A DNA stretch of 64,000 bases from Listeria costaricensis (GTDB lineage Bacteria > Bacillota > Bacilli > Lactobacillales > Listeriaceae), in assembly GCF_900183385.1 (NCBI RefSeq), contig NZ_FXUT01000018.1:1-64000 (forward strand). Reading direction: 5' to 3'. Shown here one piece after another: positions 58,366 through 64,000 of this stretch (its first letter is position 1; each line of letters opens with the position of its first letter). The translations under genes were made by a program, and so were the position numbers. The notes beneath the pieces are model-generated. The model ran no database searches, had not been told where the DNA came from, and saw only the letters and a list, made by a program, of their open reading frames with translations.

Positions 58366-58920
58366 ATGAAAATGATTATAGGGCTCGGGAATCCGGGTAG
58401 AAAATACGAACGAACCCGCCATAATGTTGGCTTTATGGTGGTTGATGAGCTGAGCTTTCGGTACCAGACGCCTTGGAAAAAGACCAAGTTTAATGGGATG
58501 GTCAGCCAGCTAAATATAAATGGTGAAAAAGTGCTTTTGGTAAAGCCGCTTACCTTTATGAACGCATCAGGCGAATGTGTCCGACCATTGATGGATTATT
58601 ATGATATTCAGCCCGAGGATATCGTGGTGGTGTATGATGATTTGGATCTTCCAGTTGGCAGAATTCGTTTGCGGGCAAAAGGCAGTGCAGGCGGTCACAA
58701 TGGTATGAAGTCGATCATCCAGCATCTGAAAACGCAGGAATTCAACCGGATTCGCGTTGGGATCGACCGGCCGACTAGCGGTGAAATCATTCATTATGTA
58801 CTAGGTGATTTTCCCAAAGCCGAACAACCGACAATTATTGAAGCAATCAAACAAAGTGCTTCCGCAATAGAGGACTTTACAAAAATTCCATTTCTAGAAG
58901 TCATGAATCGATACAACTAA
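58366..58920 (+). CDS. pth: Peptidyl-tRNA hydrolase
   Basis: 184 aa. [22 protein letters not shown], catalytic His in the same stretch, [27 protein letters not shown] and [12 protein letters not shown] are diagnostic. It recycles peptidyl-tRNA released from ribosomes. I chose ATG 58366 with GAGGGG upstream. It lies directly before mfd as in Bacillus and Listeria. Confidence 0.96.
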   Translation: MKMIIGLGNPGRKYERTRHNVGFMVVDELSFRYQTPWKKTKFNGMVSQLNINGEKVLLVKPLTFMNASGECVRPLMDYYDIQPEDIVVVYDDLDLPVGRIRLRAKGSAGGHNGMKSIIQHLKTQEFNRIRVGIDRPTSGEIIHYVLGDFPKAEQPTIIEAIKQSASAIEDFTKIPFLEVMNRYN

Positions 58921-59034
58921 GTATGCTGAGAAAGGCGCGGCCAGATGAGGCGGCGCTTTTAGGCATACAATCATGACGCGTGCCCATTAGAAGGAATTTT
59001 CTGAACAAATAAGAAAGAAAAGAGATGATGGATT

Positions 59035-62000
59035 TTGAAAGGCTTACAGGAACTTGTTTATGGACAAAAAGATATTCGCGGCATTTTAGATACCCTTGAT
59101 AAAAAGAAAGAGACGCAGCTTGTAACTGGGCTTTCTGGATCGGCGCGCGCGCTTTTCGCAAGTGTTGTACAAGGCGGCACCAATCGACCCGTGCTTCTTG
59201 TCACGCACAACCTTTACCATGCCCAAAAATTATATGATGATTTAGTTTCTTTGATGGATAGTGATCGACTATTTTTGTATCCGGCAGATGAACTGATTTC
59301 TTCAGAGCTCAGCGTATCCAGTCCGGAACTTAGAGGGCAGCGTGTGGAAGCTCTGCAATTTTTGTTGTCGCACCAGCCGGGAGTCGTCATCGTACCCATT
59401 GCCGGATTGCGCAAAATTTTACCGCCCGTTTCTTTATGGGAAAAATACAATTTGGCGCTAACGCTGGGTGATGAAATTGACCCCGACCAGTTAAAACGGG
59501 ATCTGGTCACGATGGGCTACAATTTGAGCGGCATGGTCAATACGCCAGGTGAATTCAGTGTTCGAGGCGGCATTATTGATATCTATCCGATCACAGAAGA
59601 ATATCCGATTCGGCTGGACCTTTTCGATACAGAAATCGACTCGATGCGCTATTTTGATGTCGAGACACAGCGCTCGCTCAGCAAACTGGAATCCTTCCAA
59701 ATTTTGCCGGCTACAGAGATACTGCTGGAAGAAACGGATTTTCCAGGTGTTGTTCAGCGGTTGGAAAAGCAATTGGCAGAAACGCTCAACCAAATGAAAG
59801 TTGAAAGTGATAAGCAAAATCTGGTCGAAAATATGGAGCCCGATTTGGAACTGCTTCGTTCAGGCGTCAAACCAGATATGTTTTTCAAATATATTGGATT
59901 TGCTTATGCGGATTCAGCCTCTTTGTTCGACTATCTATCGCCAGAAACCGTGCTGATTTTTGATGAGTTTGCCCGTATTCAAGAAACGGAAGAACGACTT
60001 GAACGCGAAGAGGCAGAATGGCAGACGGAAATGCTCAGTCGTTTGGAGATGGTGCGTGAGAGTTCGCTTAGCCACGACTTTAAAAAGTTGCTGGAAGAAA
60101 ATAAACAAGCCAAAATCTATTTGTCGCTCTTCCAAAAAGCGATGGCCAGTATGCGCGTGACTAAGACGACGAATCTGGTATACAAACAAATGCAACAGTT
60201 TCACGGGCAGATGAATGTGCTCAAAACAGAACTTGAAAGCTGGCATAAAAATAACTATGCGGTTGTCCTACTAGCGCCCTCTGTTGAACGCGCGCAGAAA
60301 ATGCAGCAGACGCTTGAGGATTATGAGATGGAAAGTGTCATCTTAAAAAGTGAACAGGATGTGCCTAAGTACGGCGTCGTGCAGTTTGTGATCGGTTCCT
60401 TCCAAAACGGCTTTGAATTGCCGCTCGCTAAAGTGGCGATCGTGAGTGAAACAGAACTTTTCAATAAAAAGATGCCTAAAAAGAGTAAAAAGCGGCAGAA
60501 ACTGTCCAATGCTGAACGGATCCAAAGTTACTCAGAATTAAAAGTGGGCGACTATGTTGTACACGTGAATCACGGGATTGCGCGCTATGTTGGCATGGAA
60601 ACCCTTGAAATTGGCGGCGTGCATAAAGACTATCTGCTGCTCGTCTATCAGGGCGACGATAAATTATTTATTCCAGTGGAGCAGCTCGACTTAGTGCAGA
60701 AGTATGTGGGAGCGGAAGGCAAAGCGCCAAGACTGAACAAATTAGGCGGCGCAGAATGGAAACGCGTTAAAACGAAAGTTAAAAGCTCCGTTCAGGACAT
60801 TGCAGACGACTTGATCAAACTTTACGCCGAGCGGGAAGCAGAACGTGGCTTTTCGTTCAGTCCGGATGGCGAGATGCAGCGTGAGTTCGAGCAGGCCTTC
60901 CCGTATCAGGAAACAGACGACCAGCTGCGATCGATCAGTGAAATCAAAAAAGATATGGAACGTGTCCGCCCAATGGATCGCCTGCTTGTTGGCGATGTTG
61001 GCTACGGCAAAACAGAAGTGGCGCTTCGGGCGGCATTTAAAGCTGTGATGGACGGCAAACAGGTAGCCTTTCTAGTGCCGACGACGATTTTGGCGCAGCA
61101 GCATTTTGAAACAATGAAGGAGCGTTTTGAAGGTTTTCCTGTTAATCTAGGCCTCTTAAGTCGGTTCAGGACGCGTAAGCAACAAAATGAAACCATCGCC
61201 GGCCTTAAAAACGGGACGCTCGACATCGTGGTGGGAACGCATCGACTCCTTTCAAAAGATGTGGTTTATCATGATCTCGGCTTCCTTATTGTGGATGAAG
61301 AGCAGCGTTTCGGGGTTACGCATAAGGAAAAAATCAAGCAGATTCGCTCAAAAATCGACGTGCTAACCCTGACGGCGACACCAATTCCGCGGACGCTCCA
61401 CATGTCGATGCTTGGCGTTCGGGATCTTTCGGTCATTGAAACGCCGCCCGCCAACCGTTTCCCGGTTCAAACCTATGTCACGGAACGGAACAATGTGCTG
61501 ATCCGTGAAGCCATCGAACGTGAGCTGGCGCGTGACGGACAGGTCTATTATTTGTATAATCGAGTAGAGACGATCGTGCAAAAAGCGGATGAAATTTCAG
61601 CACTCGTGCCGGATGCGCGTGTGGCAGTGGCTCATGGGCAGATGACAGAAACCGAGCTGGAATCCGTCATTCTGAGCTTCCTTGAAGGGGAGTTCGATGT
61701 ACTGGTAACAACTACGATTATTGAAACAGGTGTTGATATTCCGAACGTCAATACACTATTCGTTCAGGATGCCGATCATATGGGCTTGTCTCAGCTCTAT
61801 CAGCTCCGCGGTCGGGTGGGCAGGTGGAACCGGATTGCCTATGCCTATTTCATGTATCAAAAAGATAAGATCCTTCGTGAGGAAGCTGAAAAGCGGCTAC
61901 AAGCCATTAAAGAGTTTACAGAACTAGGCTCCGGCTTTAAAATCGCCATGCGGGACCTTTCGATTCGTGGGGCCGGCAATATTTTGGGCGCACAGCAGCA

Positions 62001-62583
62001 CGGCTTTATCGATTCAGTCGGTTTTGACCTATATTCGCAGATGCTAAAAGAAGCCATCGAAGAAAGACGGCCTCATAAAGAAGAGGACCCGATTGTACCA
62101 GTTGAAATTGATATCCAAGTCGATGCTTACATTCCAGAGTATTACATTACTGACGGCAGACAAAAGATTGAGATGTACAAACGATTCCGTAATGTAGTAG
62201 AGTCTGAAGAAATAGAAGAACTGCAGCAGGATATGATCGACCGCTTTGGGGAATATCCAGAAGAAGTCGAATATCTGTTTAATGTGACAGAGCTAAAAGT
62301 AGGCGCCATCAAGGTTGGCATTGAGCTGATCAAACAAGAGAAAAACAAATTGATCATTCTATTTTCGGAAAAGGGAACGAACGGTATTCGCGGCGACGTC
62401 GTCATGCAGCTGATTGGAGAATTCGGTCGGCAAGTCGGCGTTGGCATGGAAGGTGCGCAATTGAAACTGACAATGAACATTCAAAATAAGCAGCTCCAAG
62501 AATGGCTGTTCAATGTGAAGTCGCTTGTTGAAAAATTACAAGGAGCACTCAAAGAGACAGTACCAGCAGAGAGTGAATCATAA
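59035..62583 (+). CDS. mfd: Transcription-repair coupling factor
   Basis: 1182 aa, full length. The N-terminal UvrB-homology region (about 1-350) lacks helicase motifs. The RNA polymerase-interacting domain (about 480-570, DYVVHVNHGIARYVGMETL) precedes the RecG-like motor with Walker A GDVGYGKTEVALRAAF, DEEQRFG and ALTATPIPRTL-type motifs, then TRG and the C-terminal UvrA-binding module. Mfd removes stalled RNA polymerase and recruits UvrA. The start is TTG 59035 with only a weak ribosome site. A short GCGC hairpin with TTTT lies between pth and mfd. Confidence 0.96.
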   Translation: MKGLQELVYGQKDIRGILDTLDKKKETQLVTGLSGSARALFASVVQGGTNRPVLLVTHNLYHAQKLYDDLVSLMDSDRLFLYPADELISSELSVSSPELRGQRVEALQFLLSHQPGVVIVPIAGLRKILPPVSLWEKYNLALTLGDEIDPDQLKRDLVTMGYNLSGMVNTPGEFSVRGGIIDIYPITEEYPIRLDLFDTEIDSMRYFDVETQRSLSKLESFQILPATEILLEETDFPGVVQRLEKQLAETLNQMKVESDKQNLVENMEPDLELLRSGVKPDMFFKYIGFAYADSASLFDYLSPETVLIFDEFARIQETEERLEREEAEWQTEMLSRLEMVRESSLSHDFKKLLEENKQAKIYLSLFQKAMASMRVTKTTNLVYKQMQQFHGQMNVLKTELESWHKNNYAVVLLAPSVERAQKMQQTLEDYEMESVILKSEQDVPKYGVVQFVIGSFQNGFELPLAKVAIVSETELFNKKMPKKSKKRQKLSNAERIQSYSELKVGDYVVHVNHGIARYVGMETLEIGGVHKDYLLLVYQGDDKLFIPVEQLDLVQKYVGAEGKAPRLNKLGGAEWKRVKTKVKSSVQDIADDLIKLYAEREAERGFSFSPDGEMQREFEQAFPYQETDDQLRSISEIKKDMERVRPMDRLLVGDVGYGKTEVALRAAFKAVMDGKQVAFLVPTTILAQQHFETMKERFEGFPVNLGLLSRFRTRKQQNETIAGLKNGTLDIVVGTHRLLSKDVVYHDLGFLIVDEEQRFGVTHKEKIKQIRSKIDVLTLTATPIPRTLHMSMLGVRDLSVIETPPANRFPVQTYVTERNNVLIREAIERELARDGQVYYLYNRVETIVQKADEISALVPDARVAVAHGQMTETELESVILSFLEGEFDVLVTTTIIETGVDIPNVNTLFVQDADHMGLSQLYQLRGRVGRWNRIAYAYFMYQKDKILREEAEKRLQAIKEFTELGSGFKIAMRDLSIRGAGNILGAQQHGFIDSVGFDLYSQMLKEAIEERRPHKEEDPIVPVEIDIQVDAYIPEYYITDGRQKIEMYKRFRNVVESEEIEELQQDMIDRFGEYPEEVEYLFNVTELKVGAIKVGIELIKQEKNKLIILFSEKGTNGIRGDVVMQLIGEFGRQVGVGMEGAQLKLTMNIQNKQLQEWLFNVKSLVEKLQGALKETVPAESES

Positions 62584-62627
62584 AAAGGGGCCTGTTTTGC
62601 CAAGTTAGCAGAAAGGCGGGCACAAGC

Positions 62628-64000
62628 ATGTCAGAACGATCCATCAAAAACCTAATGCGCGGCGCAATGTGGCTTACAGTTGCCTCGCTGATTTCTAAAA
62701 TATTGAGTGCGGTCTACCGCGTGCCATTTCAGAATATGGTGGGCGATGTCGGCTTCTATATCTTCCAGCAGGTCTATCCGATTTATGGCATTGCAATGAC
62801 GCTTGCGCTTGGCGGGTTCCCAGTCGTCATTTCTAAAATGCTGGCAGAGGCCCAAGATGACCCGCGCAAACAGCGAATCATTTTGCAGTCCGTTTATAGA
62901 ATGCTGAAAATCGTTTCCTATAGCTGCTTTGCGTTTTGCTTCATTTTTGCCGGCCTCATTGCCGTGATGATGGGCGATCCCGGCTTGTCAGAACTGATCC
63001 GCATTATCAGCTTTGTTTTTCTGCTCACGCCGCAGCTTTCATTTTTACGCGGCTATTTCCAGGGGCAGGAAGAAATGATCCCGACAGCCGTGTCTCAGAC
63101 AGTCGAGCAGACGATCCGAGTGGCCGTCATCATCATCGGAGCGGGCATTGGCACAGCAGCAGGCTTTAATCTTTATACAACAGGGACGCTAGCCATGAGT
63201 GGGGCAATTTTCGGCGGCACAGCAGCGCTTTTGATTCTGCGTCATTTCTATAAGGCCAATCTGCGATCGGGCGGTTTCCGTGTATGGGGAACTTTCACTG
63301 CAAAACGCGAGAAGACAGGCATCGGCCGGCAATTCTTAAAGCAAAGTCTGGCAATCTGTACAGTCAGCGCCATGCTGATCTTGTTCCAACTAGTCGATTC
63401 TTTTCAAGTGTATCGATTGATGGTCGAAAACGGCGTACCCGACATGGTGGCAAAATCGCTGAAAGGGATCTATGACAGGGGGCAGCCAATTGTGCAGCTT
63501 GGTCTGGTCGTCTCGACAGGCCTGGCGCTGGCGTTAGTCCCGATGATCACCTCGGCGCGCGTCCATCAGCAAACCAATCAGTTGCGCCGCTCCGTCTCGC
63601 TGGCACTAAAATTAACAATGATCATTGCCGGAGCTGAAACGGTCGGGCTGATAGTCATCATGCGACCACTCAACCAAATGCTGTTTGAAACGAGCGACGG
63701 CACACTGGTCTTGCAGCTTTTCATGCCAGCGGTTTTTCTCAGCTCGCTCATCATTATGATCAGCAGTATTCTGCAAGGGTTTGGAAAAATAAAAGTCCCC
63801 GCCATTGCAGTAGCGATCGGCGTCATAGCCAAAATCATCATGAACGACCTGCTCATTCCGGCATTCGGTACAGCAGGTGCTTCTGCCGCCACATGCATCG
63901 GCCTTGGCATCATCTTGCTGCTTTGCTTCTATGCGCTCAAGCAGAATGTACGCATGCCGATCATCGAATGGCACCAGCTTGCACGTCTAATAGGCGCGCT
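62628..64000 (+). CDS. SpoVB/YabM-like polysaccharide (lipid) flippase, cut by window edge
   Basis: At least 457 aa, open to the right edge. Multiple membrane helices of the MATE/MVF superfamily. The N-terminus reads IKNLMRGAMWLTVASLISKILSAVYRVPFQNMVG, a SpoVB/YabM hallmark; LALGGFPVVISKM and RGYFQGQEEMIPTAVSQTVEQTIRV also fit. Such proteins flip lipid-linked cell-wall or polysaccharide precursors. It follows mfd by 44 bp, matching lmo0215 in L. monocytogenes and yabM in Bacillus. ATG 62628 with AAAGGCGGG upstream. Confidence 0.88.
   Translation, partial: MSERSIKNLMRGAMWLTVASLISKILSAVYRVPFQNMVGDVGFYIFQQVYPIYGIAMTLALGGFPVVISKMLAEAQDDPRKQRIILQSVYRMLKIVSYSCFAFCFIFAGLIAVMMGDPGLSELIRIISFVFLLTPQLSFLRGYFQGQEEMIPTAVSQTVEQTIRVAVIIIGAGIGTAAGFNLYTTGTLAMSGAIFGGTAALLILRHFYKANLRSGGFRVWGTFTAKREKTGIGRQFLKQSLAICTVSAMLILFQLVDSFQVYRLMVENGVPDMVAKSLKGIYDRGQPIVQLGLVVSTGLALALVPMITSARVHQQTNQLRRSVSLALKLTMIIAGAETVGLIVIMRPLNQMLFETSDGTLVLQLFMPAVFLSSLIIMISSILQGFGKIKVPAIAVAIGVIAKIIMNDLLIPAFGTAGASAATCIGLGIILLLCFYALKQNVRMPIIEWHQLARLIGA

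Overview
The window looks like chromosomal DNA of a Listeria species (Bacillota, Listeriaceae), probably one of the non-pathogenic lineages. The order holB-ricT-yabA-trmN6-yazA-rsmI / abrB-glcU ... glcU-metS-tatD-yabE-rnmV-ksgA-veg-ispE-purR / spoVG-spoVG-glmU-prs ... ldh-ctc-pth-mfd-spoVB-like follows, from memory, L. monocytogenes lmo0162 to lmo0215. Tandem spoVG copies, the DUF348/G5/3D muralytic protein and the prs/ldh junction point the same way. The species cannot be fixed from the sequence alone.

Left part (about 1-25,300): accessory sugar catabolism. After the AT-rich tail of an unidentified gene comes a minus-strand operon (allulose-6-P 3-epimerase-like, RpiB, beta-glucoside-type EIIBCA, phospho-beta-glucosidase) with a divergent LacI regulator, resembling the D-allose cassette of L. 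monocytogenes. Next is a mannosylglycerate-type module: RpiR regulator, fused mannose-6-P isomerase, EIIABC permease and a GH38 MngB-like hydrolase. Then comes an ABC module (lipoprotein, two permeases, GH38-like hydrolase, ROK kinase) with a convergent GntR/UTRA regulator. Both modules should deliver mannose-6-P to the one isomerase, and a shared TTGTA-N7-TACAA-type motif occurs near both. A lower-GC patch with an AraC regulator, a membrane protein, a decayed gene and an alpha/beta hydrolase follows.

Middle part (about 25,500-47,300): mostly housekeeping (clamp loader delta prime, RicT, YabA, RNA methyltransferases, MetRS, TatD, RNase M5, KsgA, Veg, IspE, PurR, MacB-type exporter). It is interrupted by accessory genes: a lipoprotein esterase behind a catabolite-repressed promoter and a LicT/BglG-type RNA antiterminator, two GRP sugar transporters, and a LOV-STAS blue-light receptor between those transporters.

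Right part (about 47,300-64,000): tandem spoVG, a candidate 28-codon transcription unit, glmU-prs, one UPF0145 gene where L. monocytogenes carries the LIPI-1 virulence island, ldh, ctc behind a probable sigma-B promoter, a large secreted Ig-repeat protein broken by a one-base frameshift, pth, mfd and the start of a SpoVB/YabM-like flippase gene.

Points most worth follow-up: a candidate small RNA at 6535-6659 with a C-rich loop; the RNA antiterminator upstream of the esterase; the isomerase fused to a kinase-like domain without a P-loop; the shared operator motif; the WalR-like box before yabE; the small ORF between spoVG and glmU; the empty LIPI-1 site; and the frameshifted surface protein. 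No tRNA, rRNA, CRISPR array or insertion sequence was recognised.
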